Origin: an uncultured Flavobacteriales bacterium
GTDB taxonomy: Bacteria > Bacteroidota > Bacteroidia > Flavobacteriales_D > Sanyastnellaceae
DNA length: 55,426 nucleotides
Direction of reading: 5' to 3'
Assembly: GCA_937974555.1 (NCBI GenBank)
Contig: CALJKR010000024.1
Coordinates: 1-55,426, forward strand
Below are positions 33,431 to 41,986 of this stretch, one piece after another. A program made the position numbers and the translations under genes. The notes beneath the pieces were generated by a model. That model was not told the DNA's origin. It was given only the letters and a program-made list of their open reading frames with translations, and made no database searches. Every line of letters begins with the position of its first letter. Positions within the stretch are counted from its first letter, which is position 1.

Positions 33431-33880
33431 TTATTGTACCTGAGCGATTACTCCTGTGAAATACAAGTCTTCATCTGCCAAAGGATGATTGAAATCGATG
33501 ACAATTGAATTCAATTTCACCTCAACCACAACGCCATAAACCTCTTCTCCTTCTGGAGTGTTCATGGGAACCACTTCTCCAACTTCAAACAACTCATCGT
33601 CCATCTCACCATCTTCAGCTATGAAATCACTTTTGGGGAACTCCATGTAAAACTCTTCTTTCTCCTCTCCATAAGCATCTGCGCATGGGATGTGAATTTG
33701 AAATTCCTGACCAGCTTCCATGCCCATGATGGCTGCTTCAAAAGCAGGAATCATTTCCCCTGCTCCAATGGCAAACTCCAAGGGTTGGTCTTCTGTTGTC
33801 TCTTCAAATAATTCTCCATCAAATGCATCCAAGTGAAGGCGGTAATGAACCGCTACTGTCTTTCCATTTTCTACTTTCAT
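33431..33880 (-). CDS. FKBP-type peptidyl-prolyl isomerase, SlyD-like
   Basis: The 149 residues match the compact SlyD-type architecture: an FKBP domain split by an insert-in-flap chaperone domain. Motifs are VHYRLHLDAFDGELFEETTE, PLEFAIGAGEMIPAFEAAIM, and the inserted AYGEEKEEFYMEFPKSDF. There is no signal peptide, so the enzyme is cytoplasmic. It lacks the His/Cys-rich metal-binding tail of enterobacterial SlyD. It is encoded three bases after the transglycosylase gene and six before ftsX. Confidence 0.9.
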   Translation of the reverse strand: MKVENGKTVAVHYRLHLDAFDGELFEETTEDQPLEFAIGAGEMIPAFEAAIMGMEAGQEFQIHIPCADAYGEEKEEFYMEFPKSDFIAEDGEMDDELFEVGEVVPMNTPEGEEVYGVVVEVKLNSIVIDFNHPLADEDLYFTGVIAQVQ

Positions 33881-33883
33881 TGT

Positions 33884-35494
33884 CTATTTTTTTACGATTA
33901 TTTTTTGTCCTACCTTCAACTTATCGCTCAACTTAGGATTTAATTTTTTCAAGTCGGTTACCGTTGTGCCATTCTTTTTGGCAATTTGAGTCAATGTATC
34001 TCCGCTGCGCACGGTGTAATATTTGGGTGCTGCTGGCTTGGGCGTAACTGTTGGTTTGGGGTCCTTAGGTGGAGCAGGCGTCACGGCTTTGGTTGAATCC
34101 GCGTTTTCGGTGGCGTTCTCCATGGCCTTGTCTGCTGCATTTACCGGCGCATCTTCCGTAATCTGAATGGTCTTTTTCACCTTGGTTTTGATCTTCAGTT
34201 TTTGCCCGGATTTGACACTATTGCTTCGCAACTTATTCCAATCTTTAACCTGCTTGGTGGTGACTCCATATTTGCGCGCAATGGAAGCCATATTCTCCCC
34301 GCGACTCACTTTGTGCGTCTTCCATACTTCCTCATACACTATCTTCTCACGCACTTTCTTTGCGGTTTGCCCAGACTCTGATCCATTACTCGCAACCTCA
34401 GAACGGGGTGTTTCTATAACGATGGCACTTTGTGCATAAATCAATGACTCATTGGCCAAAAACAAACCGACTTTGCTAATGGGCAAAGTGAGATAATGTC
34501 TGTATCCATTGTCTGGTATTTGCTTCAACTTATACGTTCCATTCAAATAGGCAATGTCCTCGACGTTCATGCCGATAATTTTTGAAAGGGTAACAAAATC
34601 TACTCTGCTCTTTACATCTACCGTATCAATCTCATAACAAGTGACCAAAGGCTTCTTGGGGTATAAATTGTACTCTGGTGCATGACTCATGATGTAGTTC
34701 ACGGCAATAAAAGCAGGAACATATCCTTGCGTCTCTTTGGGTAAAAAGGGTTTAATACTCCAAAAATCTTTCTTTCCGCCCGCTCTTCTTATGGCCTTGT
34801 TGACATTCCCAGGACCACTGTTGTAAGCAGCCAAGGCCAGTTGCCAATCGTCAAAAGTTTCATACAAAAACTTCAAATATTTACAAGCCGCCTCAGTGGA
34901 TTTGTAAGGATCAAATCGTTCATCCACATAACTGGAAATGTTCAATCCATATAATTTTCCTGTGGCGGGCATAAATTGCCACAAGCCGCCGGCTCCTACT
35001 CTTGAGATGGCCGTTGGGTTCAATGCCGATTCTACAATCGCCAAATATTTTAATTCAATGGGAATATTGTATTTGGCCAAATGCTCTTCAATCATGGGAA
35101 AATACAACTGGGATAACCCCAATACTTTAGAAGTAACGTCTTTTCTCCTAACAGCATACAAATCAATAAAGCCCTGAACCGTGGAATTATAAACCAAATC
35201 AAATGGCGTGTCTGCATCCAAATTCTTCATTCGCTGGCTGACAATCTCAGATGTAAAACTGGGCAATTGGTCTTTCTCATATCCAAAGGGATTGAGTAAT
35301 GTGGAGTCCGTTGAATAACAAAAGTGATTCAAATATCCCGAAACCAAGACGCGATCGATGGCCTGAATTGCGGGGTCATCTTTTTGAATTGAAAATACGC
35401 CATCTCCTGTAGGCTGCGCCTGCAAAAGGTTTCCAATGAAAACAACAAATAATAAAACAATTAATCTCACACCCAAATTTTTAGCGGTTATCAA
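33884..35494 (-). CDS. Membrane-bound lytic transglycosylase D-like, with two LysM domains
   Basis: The enzyme cleaves glycan strands to anhydro-muropeptides in the periplasm. The 536 residues have a signal peptide (ending LLQAQ, about 26), then an SLT domain with the catalytic Glu in LAIVESALNPTAISRVGAGGLW, QFMPATGKLYGL, and ALAAYNSGPGNVNKAI. Two LysM domains follow: THKVSRGENMASIARKYGV (about 392) and KYYTVRSGDTLTQIAKKNG (about 490), separated by a Pro/Thr/Ala-rich linker. The leader contains overlapping inverted repeats (35509-35552). It heads the unit with FKBP and ftsX. Confidence 0.93.
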   Translation of the reverse strand: MITAKNLGVRLIVLLFVVFIGNLLQAQPTGDGVFSIQKDDPAIQAIDRVLVSGYLNHFCYSTDSTLLNPFGYEKDQLPSFTSEIVSQRMKNLDADTPFDLVYNSTVQGFIDLYAVRRKDVTSKVLGLSQLYFPMIEEHLAKYNIPIELKYLAIVESALNPTAISRVGAGGLWQFMPATGKLYGLNISSYVDERFDPYKSTEAACKYLKFLYETFDDWQLALAAYNSGPGNVNKAIRRAGGKKDFWSIKPFLPKETQGYVPAFIAVNYIMSHAPEYNLYPKKPLVTCYEIDTVDVKSRVDFVTLSKIIGMNVEDIAYLNGTYKLKQIPDNGYRHYLTLPISKVGLFLANESLIYAQSAIVIETPRSEVASNGSESGQTAKKVREKIVYEEVWKTHKVSRGENMASIARKYGVTTKQVKDWNKLRSNSVKSGQKLKIKTKVKKTIQITEDAPVNAADKAMENATENADSTKAVTPAPPKDPKPTVTPKPAAPKYYTVRSGDTLTQIAKKNGTTVTDLKKLNPKLSDKLKVGQKIIVKK

Positions 35495-35508
35495 AAAACA
35501 TGTATCAT

Positions 35509-35552
35509 CCTAAACTTGGTACAAGTTCCGAAGGTTTAGGAGGTGCCTAAAC
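35509..35552. repeat. Overlapping inverted repeats in the mltD-like leader
   Basis: CCTAAAC occurs at 35509-35515 and 35546-35552, and its reverse complement GTTTAGG at 35534-35540. The middle copy can pair with either neighbour but not both at once. In addition, AACTTG (35513-35518) pairs with CAAGTT (35522-35527). The region lies between gatA and the transglycosylase start, so it is in the leader of the latter on the minus strand. Confidence 0.6.
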
Positions 35553-35583
35553 GAAATTCAGCGTTGTTTTGTTAACAGGGTTA

Positions 35584-37011
35584 TTAAAAACCTGAGATAC
35601 ATTGCTCCATTTGTTTGGCTGCTTGGAGCAATTGGTTTTCTTGAAAAGCTGGAGCCAAGATTTGCAACGCAAAGGGCATTCCGTTCTCTTTCTTTCCCAA
35701 GGGAATTGAAATTGCGGGATGTCCCGTTAAGTTGGCTTGCACAGTAAAGATATCTTCCAAATACATTGCAATAGGGTCTGCAGATTTTTTACCCATCTCA
35801 AAAGCGGTATCCGCTGTTGTTGGGGTAATAATCACATCATATTGCGACAATATTTCATTGGTCTTATTCTGTATTACTCTTCTCACTTTTTGAGCACGAC
35901 TGTAATAAGCATCGTAATATCCTGAGCTCAATACAAACGTTCCCAACATGATTCTGCGCTTCACCTCAGTACCAAATCCTTCCGTTCTACTTTGCTTGTA
36001 TGTGGCCTCAATGCCCTTGGCATCTTTGGCGCGATATCCATAATGGATACCATCAAACCTTGACAAATTGGATGACGCTTCAGCCGTTGTCAATACATAG
36101 TAGGCAGGAACCAATTGATCCACGTAGGGGAAATTAACCTCTTCAACTGTATGACCCGACTCTTTTAACTTTTCGATAAGATTTAAAAATCTCGATTTGA
36201 TTTCACTATTCAACCCTTCACGATGCAGGCAATCCTTCAACACCGCTATTTTCATGGGTGATGCAGGAATCGCTTCTTTATGATATCCGGAAGCATACAA
36301 TGTTCCGTCCATACCATCTGGACCTGACATCACTTCCAACATCAAAAAGGAATCTTCTATCTGGTGGGTCATGGGGCCAATTTGATCAAAGCTACTGGCG
36401 TACGCAATCAAGCCGTAACGAGAAATTCTACCATAGGTTGGCTTGAGACCTACAATATTGGTATATGCAGCAGGCTGTCTGATACTTCCTCCTGTATCGC
36501 TTCCCAAAGTGGCCAAGCACAAATCGGCGGCCACTGCTGCCGCTGATCCTCCTGACGAACCCCCGGGCACACACTTTTCGTTGACGGGATTTAATACGGG
36601 TCCATATACTGACTTTTCATTGGATGAGCCCATTGCAAATTCATCGCAACTCAATCTTCCAATCACAATGGCATCTTCATCCAACAAGCGTTGAACGGCA
36701 GTGCCTGTATAAAGCGATGTAAAACCCTCTAAAATTTTAGATGACGCAGTTACTTGGTGGTCTTTGAAACAAAGGTTGTCTTTTAATCCAACCACCATTC
36801 CAATCAATTTTCCACGCTCACCGCTGTCCCACTTCTTTTGCAATTCTTCTGCGCGTTGTAACGCTTCCTCCGCAAAAACTTCGATAAAAGCATTCAAATG
36901 CTTTTTATTCTCTATTTGTTGCAAATAATAACGGACCAATTCAGGTAGGGTAATAGATCCACTACCCAAATCCTTTTGAATCTCGGCTAAAGAAGAATAA
37001 CGCGGGGTCAT
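35584..37011 (-). CDS. gatA: Aspartyl/glutamyl-tRNA amidotransferase subunit A
   Basis: GatA releases ammonia from glutamine for amidation of mischarged Glu-tRNA-Gln or Asp-tRNA-Asn. The 475 residues carry the Ser-cisSer-Lys catalytic triad: Lys in MVVGLKDNLCFKD and the Ser residues in GGSSGGSAAAVAADLC and LGSDTGGSIRQPA. Length is usual. It overlaps the tatA stop by one base (TAATG). gatB and gatC are not in the window. A tRNA-Gln gene is present elsewhere (48162-48232). Confidence 0.96.
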   Translation of the reverse strand: MTPRYSSLAEIQKDLGSGSITLPELVRYYLQQIENKKHLNAFIEVFAEEALQRAEELQKKWDSGERGKLIGMVVGLKDNLCFKDHQVTASSKILEGFTSLYTGTAVQRLLDEDAIVIGRLSCDEFAMGSSNEKSVYGPVLNPVNEKCVPGGSSGGSAAAVAADLCLATLGSDTGGSIRQPAAYTNIVGLKPTYGRISRYGLIAYASSFDQIGPMTHQIEDSFLMLEVMSGPDGMDGTLYASGYHKEAIPASPMKIAVLKDCLHREGLNSEIKSRFLNLIEKLKESGHTVEEVNFPYVDQLVPAYYVLTTAEASSNLSRFDGIHYGYRAKDAKGIEATYKQSRTEGFGTEVKRRIMLGTFVLSSGYYDAYYSRAQKVRRVIQNKTNEILSQYDVIITPTTADTAFEMGKKSADPIAMYLEDIFTVQANLTGHPAISIPLGKKENGMPFALQILAPAFQENQLLQAAKQMEQCISGF

Positions 37012-37178
37012 TACAGTTTTTCTGGCTTGTTGTCTGATGATTCGCCTTTACTGGCGTCTTTAAACTCTTTCATTCCCTTACCCAATCCACGCATCAATTC
37101 TGGAATTTTTTTACCTCCAAAAAACAACAACAACACTGCAATAATGAGAATAATCTCTGTAGCTCCTAATTTACCCAT
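37011..37178 (-). CDS. tatA: Sec-independent protein translocase protein TatA
   Basis: The minus frame from the ATG at 37176-37178 encodes 55 residues: an N-terminal helix (TEIILIIAVLLLFFGG), then the amphipathic KKIPELMRGLGKGMKEF, and a short polar tail ending KPEKL. This is the canonical TatA order with the conserved FGG/KKIPEL hinge. TatA forms the pore of the Tat export pathway for folded proteins. Its TAA overlaps the gatA ATG by one base, so gatA is probably translated by coupling. A good promoter lies upstream at 37207-37235. Confidence 0.95.
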   Translation of the reverse strand: MGKLGATEIILIIAVLLLFFGGKKIPELMRGLGKGMKEFKDASKGESSDNKPEKL

Positions 37179-37206
37179 GAGTACTTTTTTTCAAATGAAT
37201 AGGTGG

Positions 37207-37235
37207 CAAAGATATACCAAATCAATTCGCTCCAA
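37207..37235 (-). promoter_or_regulatory. Promoter for tatA-gatA
   Basis: On the minus strand a TTG (37233-37235) is followed after 18 bases by TATCTTTG (37207-37214), giving both the -33 and -7 elements of the Bacteroidota consensus. It lies 28 bases before the tatA start and begins inside the intergenic gap after the coiled-coil gene. Confidence 0.7.
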
Positions 37236-37239
37236 GCGA

Positions 37240-38121
37240 CTATCTTGAAAAGACCAATTCCGATTGACCAATTTTCTTTCCCCCCTCAAAAATGCTGATT
37301 TTATATGTGCCCTTAGATAGCGCTCCACCTGCATTACAATAAATACAAACATCGGTGTCTTGATTTTGATAATCAATTTCACGCATCGCACTGTACGTCA
37401 TGGGCGAACCATCCACAGTTACACTCCCAGCATTGCCCACTACGCTTCCTCCAGGTCCTTCTATGCGCATGTAGATTTTCTTGGTCCCGGCTTTTACTAT
37501 GGTGTTTTGGCGAATGGTAAAACAAGATTTCAGCTGCTCCGCTTGCGATGCGCGCTCTACCTCTTTCTCTCCACCTCTTGACTTTTCTTTAATCCCTCGA
37601 TTGGAGAATCCCGCTGCAGATAACACAGATCCCTTACTCACCAATTCTTGAGTGCTATTTAATTCCGTAGCCAATTGCTTGGATTGAGATTCGGCATGGT
37701 CCGCGCGATTGGTTTCGTTTTGCTTTTCAACGATCAAGCGGTCATTCATGCGTTGCAAAGAATCAATATCATGAATATACCCCTTCATGATTTTACGCAA
37801 TGTAGCGGTTTCATCGCGAAGCTTTCTAATATCAAAATCCTTGTTACGTGCAGCTTGCAACAAAGAGCCAATACGCTGGGCTTGCCAAGCAATACTGTCT
37901 TTCATTTGCGCATTGTCCGTCTCCATGCCTTGAAAAGTCTGCTGCATTTGTTCCAATTCCATTTGCAAGCCATCACGTTCGTCAATCAAAGTACCATTCT
38001 CTTTGTCAATGTAGACAATCCTTTCCGTCAGTTCTTTTTTGGTGGAATACAACATGTATCCAAGAAACAAAGACAAGGCAGCCAAGATGCTGATGAGAAT
38101 GATGTAAACGCGATTATTCAT
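37240..38121 (-). CDS. Membrane-anchored coiled-coil protein of unknown function
   Basis: The 293 residues have an N-terminal membrane helix (about 5-26, YIILISILAALSLFLGYMLY), then a long heptad-rich coiled coil (about 30-170, for example ENGTLIDERDGLQMELEQMQ). A globular domain of about 85 residues follows (RQNTIVKAGTKKIYMRIEGP to YKISIFEGGKKIGQSELVFS), probably a beta-sandwich. It resembles a widespread type of Bacteroidota hypothetical protein. The orientation suggests a periplasmic coiled coil. No catalytic motif. It is divergent from tRNA-Cys. Confidence 0.82.
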   Translation of the reverse strand: MNNRVYIILISILAALSLFLGYMLYSTKKELTERIVYIDKENGTLIDERDGLQMELEQMQQTFQGMETDNAQMKDSIAWQAQRIGSLLQAARNKDFDIRKLRDETATLRKIMKGYIHDIDSLQRMNDRLIVEKQNETNRADHAESQSKQLATELNSTQELVSKGSVLSAAGFSNRGIKEKSRGGEKEVERASQAEQLKSCFTIRQNTIVKAGTKKIYMRIEGPGGSVVGNAGSVTVDGSPMTYSAMREIDYQNQDTDVCIYCNAGGALSKGTYKISIFEGGKKIGQSELVFSR

Positions 38122-38134
38122 AAAAATTTTTTTA

Positions 38135-38142
38135 CAAAATTA
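38135..38142 (-). promoter_or_regulatory. Candidate -7 element for the coiled-coil gene
   Basis: The minus strand reads TAATTTTG, matching TAnnTTTG, 13 bases before the ATG. No clear -33 TTG is seen. It sits back to back with the tRNA-Cys promoter. Confidence 0.4.
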
Positions 38143-38147
38143 AGTTG

Positions 38148-38178
38148 TTTGTTCTTTCGATGTTCCGTCTTATATTTG
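38148..38178 (+). promoter_or_regulatory. Promoter of tRNA-Cys
   Basis: TTTG (38148-38151), a 19-base spacer, then TATATTTG (38171-38178): a full match to the Bacteroidota housekeeping promoter TTTG-N19-TAnnTTTG. The tRNA begins 11 bases after the end of the -7 element. It is the best promoter in the window and anchors the organism assignment. Confidence 0.88.
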
Positions 38179-38188
38179 CCACCGCTTG

Positions 38189-38259
38189 GGTCCTGTGGCC
38201 GAGCGGCTAGGCAGAGCTCTGCAAAAGCTTGTACAGCGGTTCGAATCCGCTCGGGACCT
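38189..38259 (+). tRNA. tRNA-Cys (anticodon GCA)
   Basis: The 71-base sequence folds as a cloverleaf: acceptor GGTCCTG with CGGGACC, anticodon stem GAGCT with AGCTT around the loop CTGCAAA (anticodon GCA), and T arm AGCGG-TTCGAAT-CCGCT. The discriminator base is T, as expected for tRNA-Cys. CCA is not encoded. A terminator follows three bases later. Confidence 0.95.
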
Positions 38260-38261
38260 CT

Positions 38262-38287
38262 AAAATCCTCCTTCGGGAGGATTTTTT
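38262..38287. terminator. Bidirectional terminator after tRNA-Cys
   Basis: AAAATCCTCC (38262-38271) pairs with GGAGGATTTT (38276-38285) around the stable tetraloop TTCG, with T-runs readable on both strands. It serves the tRNA and the convergent cvpA gene that ends at 38294. Confidence 0.92.
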
Positions 38288-38293
38288 ATTTTC

Positions 38294-38830
38294 CTATGGC
38301 GCTGCCTCCAAATCCAATTCATCTTTCACGCGCTCTATGCCGTTATGATACAAAGCGCTCTGTTCAATGACCGGAAGAACAACAAAAGAAAATTGATAGA
38401 TCGGATCATAAGTCCAAGATTGTTCTCGCTGCTCTCTGGGCATCCATCGCACTTTTCCATTGATTTTCTCACCAGCCACCAACAATACACTCAACACCAA
38501 GAGGGTTTTTAAAACGGAAAAAAATAAACCTGCAAATGAGTTGACATTTCCTCCACCGCCAGCCTTTATTGCTGCACTGGCCAATTTAGCAACAAAAAAT
38601 AACGCCACCCCAATGCCAATCAAACAAATCAAAAAAGTTTTAAGCCCAGTCCCGTTGGGCTGAGGACCGCCCCATTTCTCTGCAATCCAATCTGAAAAAT
38701 GCACAGAGAGATACAACGAAACAAAAATGAAAAGCAGATAAAAGATCTCCATGATAAAACCATTTTTCCAACCCCGCCAAGCGGCCAAGCCCAACAGTAG
38801 AAAAATAACGATGTCAAAAATCATAATCAT
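38294..38830 (-). CDS. CvpA family membrane protein
   Basis: The 178-residue protein has four hydrophobic segments and starts with the CvpA-type pattern FDIVIFLLLGLAAWRGWKNG. A Gly-rich stretch (AGGGGNVNSFAG) precedes the last helix. CvpA proteins were named for colicin V production but are general envelope proteins whose function is not settled. An ATG two codons later could be the start instead. The soluble C-terminus of about 45 residues is acidic at its end. Confidence 0.85.
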   Translation of the reverse strand: MIMIFDIVIFLLLGLAAWRGWKNGFIMEIFYLLFIFVSLYLSVHFSDWIAEKWGGPQPNGTGLKTFLICLIGIGVALFFVAKLASAAIKAGGGGNVNSFAGLFFSVLKTLLVLSVLLVAGEKINGKVRWMPREQREQSWTYDPIYQFSFVVLPVIEQSALYHNGIERVKDELDLEAAP

Positions 38831-38894
38831 GGTTGAAAATTAAACTTTTTACAGCGATTTTGACTTTCCAAATGGATTCTTTGTCCATTCTCCC

Positions 38895-38926
38895 TTGTTA
38901 ATTACTTGTCGATGTTCCTACTTTTG
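38895..38926 (+). promoter_or_regulatory. Promoter of lpdA
   Basis: TTG (38895-38897), a 21-base spacer, and TACTTTTG (38919-38926), matching TAnnTTTG. The lpdA ATG is 18 bases after the -7 element. Confidence 0.68.
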
Positions 38927-38943
38927 TAAAAAATTATTGAATC

Positions 38944-40347
38944 ATGAGTCAGTTTGATGTCGTTGTTATTGGATCTGGTCCTGGTGGTTATGTAAGCGCC
39001 ATTCGTTGCGCCCAATTGGGAATGGATGTGGCGTTGGTGGAAAAATACAATAGCCTTGGGGGCACTTGCTTAAATGTAGGATGCATTCCTTCAAAAGCCT
39101 TGTTGGACTCATCAGAACATTACCACCAAGCGGTTCACCAATTCAACGAGCATGGCATCGAATTGTCATCTGCTCCTAAAATCAACATCAAGCAAATGAT
39201 TACCCGCAAAGCGGGTGTTGTTTCTGATACCGTGAAAGGAATTCAGTTTTTGATGAAGAAAAACAAAATCACGGTCCTTCACGGCATGGGAAGTTTTGTT
39301 GATGCCCACACTTTGTCCGTGGCTGGTGAAAAAGAAACGGTCACCATCAGTGCTAAAAATTTCATTATTGCAACAGGATCCAAACCCGCCTCTTTGCCAT
39401 TCATCCAAATCGATAAAAAACGTGTCATTACCAGTACCGAAGCATTAGAAATGACGGAGGTTCCCAAACATTTGATCATCATCGGTGGAGGGGTAATTGG
39501 CCTGGAATTGGGCAGCGTATACGGTCGCTTGGGTGCCAAAGTAAGTGTGGTCGAATTTATGGATGGCATCATCCCCACCATGGATAAAGCTTTGGGTAAG
39601 GAGTTACAAAAGTCATTGACCAAGCTGGGCTTTGAGTTCTACTTGTCTCACAAGGTCAAATCCGTTGAAAACAAAGGCAAGAAAGTCATTGTTAAAGCAG
39701 ACAACGCCAAAGGTGAGGAATTGACTTTGGAAGGGGATTACACCTTGGTATCTGTGGGACGTCGTCCATATACAGATGGGTTAAATGCAGACAAAGCGGG
39801 CGTTGCCTTGGATGAAAGAGGCCGCGTAATTACCAATGACCATTTACAAACCTCACAACCCCACATTTACGCCATCGGCGATGTGGTAAAAGGCGCAATG
39901 TTGGCCCACAAGGCGGAAGAAGAAGGCGTTTATGTAGCTGAAATTTTGGCCGGACAAAAACCCAACATCAATCACCACCTTATCCCTGGCGTGGTATACA
40001 CCTGGCCAGAAGTTGCAGCAGTTGGACACACAGAAGAAGAATTAAAAAGCAAAGGAGTTGCTTACAAAACAGGAAACTTCCCCTTTAAAGCCAGCGGAAG
40101 AGCCCGCGCAAGTATGGATACCGATGGATTTATCAAAGTATTGGCCGATGCCACTACAGACGAGGTATTGGGTGTTCACATGATCGGCCCTCGTTGCGCT
40201 GATTTAATTGCCGAAGCTGTAATGGCCATGGAATTCAAAGCCACAGCCGAAGACATCGCGCGCATTTGTCACGCGCATCCTACCTTTACTGAAAGCTTTA
40301 AAGAAGCCGCACTTGCTGCCACTGCCAATAGAGCCATTCACATGTAA
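38944..40347 (+). CDS. lpdA: Dihydrolipoyl dehydrogenase
   Basis: The E3 flavoprotein of 2-oxo-acid dehydrogenase complexes reoxidises dihydrolipoamide with NAD+. The 467 residues show the FAD-binding VVVIGSGPGGYVSAIRCAQL, the redox-active disulfide GGTCLNVGCIPSKALL, the NAD-binding IIIGGGVIGLELGSVYGRLG, and the C-terminal catalytic His in CHAHPTFTESFKEAAL. It stands alone with its own promoter and terminator, away from the E1 and E2 genes, so it could serve several complexes. Confidence 0.97.
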   Translation: MSQFDVVVIGSGPGGYVSAIRCAQLGMDVALVEKYNSLGGTCLNVGCIPSKALLDSSEHYHQAVHQFNEHGIELSSAPKINIKQMITRKAGVVSDTVKGIQFLMKKNKITVLHGMGSFVDAHTLSVAGEKETVTISAKNFIIATGSKPASLPFIQIDKKRVITSTEALEMTEVPKHLIIIGGGVIGLELGSVYGRLGAKVSVVEFMDGIIPTMDKALGKELQKSLTKLGFEFYLSHKVKSVENKGKKVIVKADNAKGEELTLEGDYTLVSVGRRPYTDGLNADKAGVALDERGRVITNDHLQTSQPHIYAIGDVVKGAMLAHKAEEEGVYVAEILAGQKPNINHHLIPGVVYTWPEVAAVGHTEEELKSKGVAYKTGNFPFKASGRARASMDTDGFIKVLADATTDEVLGVHMIGPRCADLIAEAVMAMEFKATAEDIARICHAHPTFTESFKEAALAATANRAIHM

Positions 40348-40370
40348 TTCGAAGGAAAAAATATCAAAAG

Positions 40371-40395
40371 AGAAGGCCATGCGCCTTCTTTTTTT
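40371..40395. terminator. Terminator after lpdA
   Basis: AGAAGGC (40371-40377) pairs with GCCTTCT (40383-40389) around a five-base loop, followed by a run of T to 40395. A-rich sequence on the left side suggests that it can also stop the convergent DUF1653 transcript. Confidence 0.85.
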
Positions 40396-40618
40396 ATGGC
40401 ATCAATGTAAATCGAGCCACTGATGTATCGTTCAACGTGCAGGGCTCATGCCACATGGACAAGGGTCTTGCATAAACGCTTCCAAAGGGAATGCTCTTGT
40501 AAATCACCAATGGCTCTTGGGTTTCACTGTGATTGGCCAATGTAATGACTTCATAAACGCCACCTTTGTAGTGTTTCCAGCGGGTGCCTGGCATGGGATA
40601 ATGAAAGGGATAGTTCAT
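40394..40618 (-). CDS. DUF1653 domain protein
   Basis: The 74 residues match the compact DUF1653 pattern: GTRWKHYKGGVYEVITLANH, SETQEPLVIYKSIPFG, and VYARPLSMWHEPCTLND, ending with RF. The family is small, soluble and of unknown function. Its start overlaps the stop of the outer-membrane protein gene by one base (TAATG), so it is probably translated by coupling, an odd pairing of a cytosolic and an exported protein. Confidence 0.88.
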   Translation of the reverse strand: MNYPFHYPMPGTRWKHYKGGVYEVITLANHSETQEPLVIYKSIPFGSVYARPLSMWHEPCTLNDTSVARFTLMP

Positions 40619-41541
40619 TAAAACGAAGGATTGATTACGTTGGTAAATTTCTTCTTGGGTTCTTTTTTCTTGCCTACTCTAAAAACATACCCTACTTGCA
40701 CACCTCGCTCAAAATAGTGAATGGTCTGAGAGGCCCGGGCGTTGCCGTCATTAATTCCATCTCCTGCGGCGTGTTTTTCTAATTGAATATTGAACAAGTA
40801 ATTGATCCCGTTTTGAAACCCATGTTGTATAAAAAAGCAATCATTGATAACAAATCGAGCGCCATAAACAGCGCTTATGCCAATGCCGCTGAAATGCAAG
40901 TTGTTCAAATAGCGTTGACGCATGAAGGTGTAATCGGTCCAACAAATCACAGCTCCTGTGCCCACACCTCCATACAAATCCAGCCGCGACTTGATTTTTG
41001 GAAATTGAAAAACAGTACCTCGCTTCTCCAATTGCACACGGATATAATTCATCCCATTGCTGTGATGAAAATCCATAAAAGAACGCTTATACAACACCGT
41101 ATCACCTGCATTAAATTGACCCACATAGGTTGAACCATCTGCAGGATCCGGGTTGTAGTAAGTCAAACAAGACGGATCGATATACCCCTCAATTTTCATG
41201 TTCTGGGTTTGGGTCAATCGATACTTGTGGTGATCATAACCCAATGACAAAAACCAATTGTTCTTCAACTCCGTTCCCATTCTAAAATTAAACTGCGGAA
41301 CAGAAAACTGTTTCAACTTAAAATATTGATCCAAATCCGCCGGCATATCATTGGCTTTGGCATCAACCAAGGTAAAATCGTATCGATCACTCACATAGTG
41401 AATGTCCGATGGGGCGTAAAAATTGCGGTGATAACCCCAATAGATGTAAGACTCTCGGCCTTTCTTCTCCACAGGAACGTTATCCTGAGCCATCGCATAA
41501 AACGGCATAAAATATAGGCAAAATAGAATAAGGTTTTTCAT
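40618..41541 (-). CDS. Probable outer-membrane beta-barrel protein
   Basis: The 307 residues begin with a signal peptide (MKNLILFCLYFMPFYAMAQ). The mature part has alternating beta-strand sequences rich in Tyr, Phe and Gly, for example FRMGTELKNNWFLSLGYDHH and GYVFRVGKKKEPKKKF, consistent with a barrel of about 8-12 strands. The C-terminus is NVINPSF, ending in Phe. No specific function is recognisable. Similar proteins in this phylum are annotated only as hypothetical. Confidence 0.78.
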   Translation of the reverse strand: MKNLILFCLYFMPFYAMAQDNVPVEKKGRESYIYWGYHRNFYAPSDIHYVSDRYDFTLVDAKANDMPADLDQYFKLKQFSVPQFNFRMGTELKNNWFLSLGYDHHKYRLTQTQNMKIEGYIDPSCLTYYNPDPADGSTYVGQFNAGDTVLYKRSFMDFHHSNGMNYIRVQLEKRGTVFQFPKIKSRLDLYGGVGTGAVICWTDYTFMRQRYLNNLHFSGIGISAVYGARFVINDCFFIQHGFQNGINYLFNIQLEKHAAGDGINDGNARASQTIHYFERGVQVGYVFRVGKKKEPKKKFTNVINPSF

Positions 41542-41577
41542 GGACCAATTTTAGTTTCGTGCAAATAAAATACACTT

Positions 41578-41958
41578 ATGGAAACGCACACAACAGAAAT
41601 AGGAAAAAACGGCGAATATCAGGCGGCGCAATTTCTGAAAGACAACGGATATCATATCCGTGAGCAAAATTGGCGATTGGGAAAATATGAAATCGACCTC
41701 ATCGTTGAAAAAGGAGATAACTTGGTTTTTGTCGAAGTAAAAACCAGAAATGGTTTTGAAATTCCCGCCGATAGAATTGTTCAATCGCAACAAAAGCTGA
41801 GAATCATGAAAAGTGCACATGCCTACATTGTGCGATACAACATCCTTCTGGAGCCCCGATTTGATCTCATCACCATCTTTGGTGAAGGGCCTCAAATGCG
41901 CATTTCACATATCGAATCTTACTTTTATCCCACCCTATTATCCGCTCGCTCGCTTTAG
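41578..41958 (+). CDS. yraN: UPF0102 (YraN) family protein
   Basis: The 126 residues match the YraN family, a predicted nuclease-fold group. The typical elements are GEYQAAQFLKDNGYHIREQN, then WRLGKYEIDLIVEKGDNLVFVEVKTR with the E-x-D...E-x-K nuclease-like motif. The remainder has SQQKLRIMKSAHAYI. Function is not established; Holliday-junction-nuclease-like folds suggest a DNA role. It begins a set of plus-strand genes. Confidence 0.9.
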   Translation: METHTTEIGKNGEYQAAQFLKDNGYHIREQNWRLGKYEIDLIVEKGDNLVFVEVKTRNGFEIPADRIVQSQQKLRIMKSAHAYIVRYNILLEPRFDLITIFGEGPQMRISHIESYFYPTLLSARSL

Positions 41959-41986
41959 ATTCACTAATTTTGCCAAAAATAACGAT

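Noticed and set aside
37675..38370. Open frame of 231 codons on the plus strand
   Set aside because: It crosses the coiled-coil gene antisense, the tRNA-Cys gene and the terminator, so it is an accident of frame.
41813..41986. Longer start for the pseudouridine synthase
   Set aside because: The extra 58 codons lie inside yraN in another frame and look like shadow sequence; the ATG at 41987 fits the spacing.
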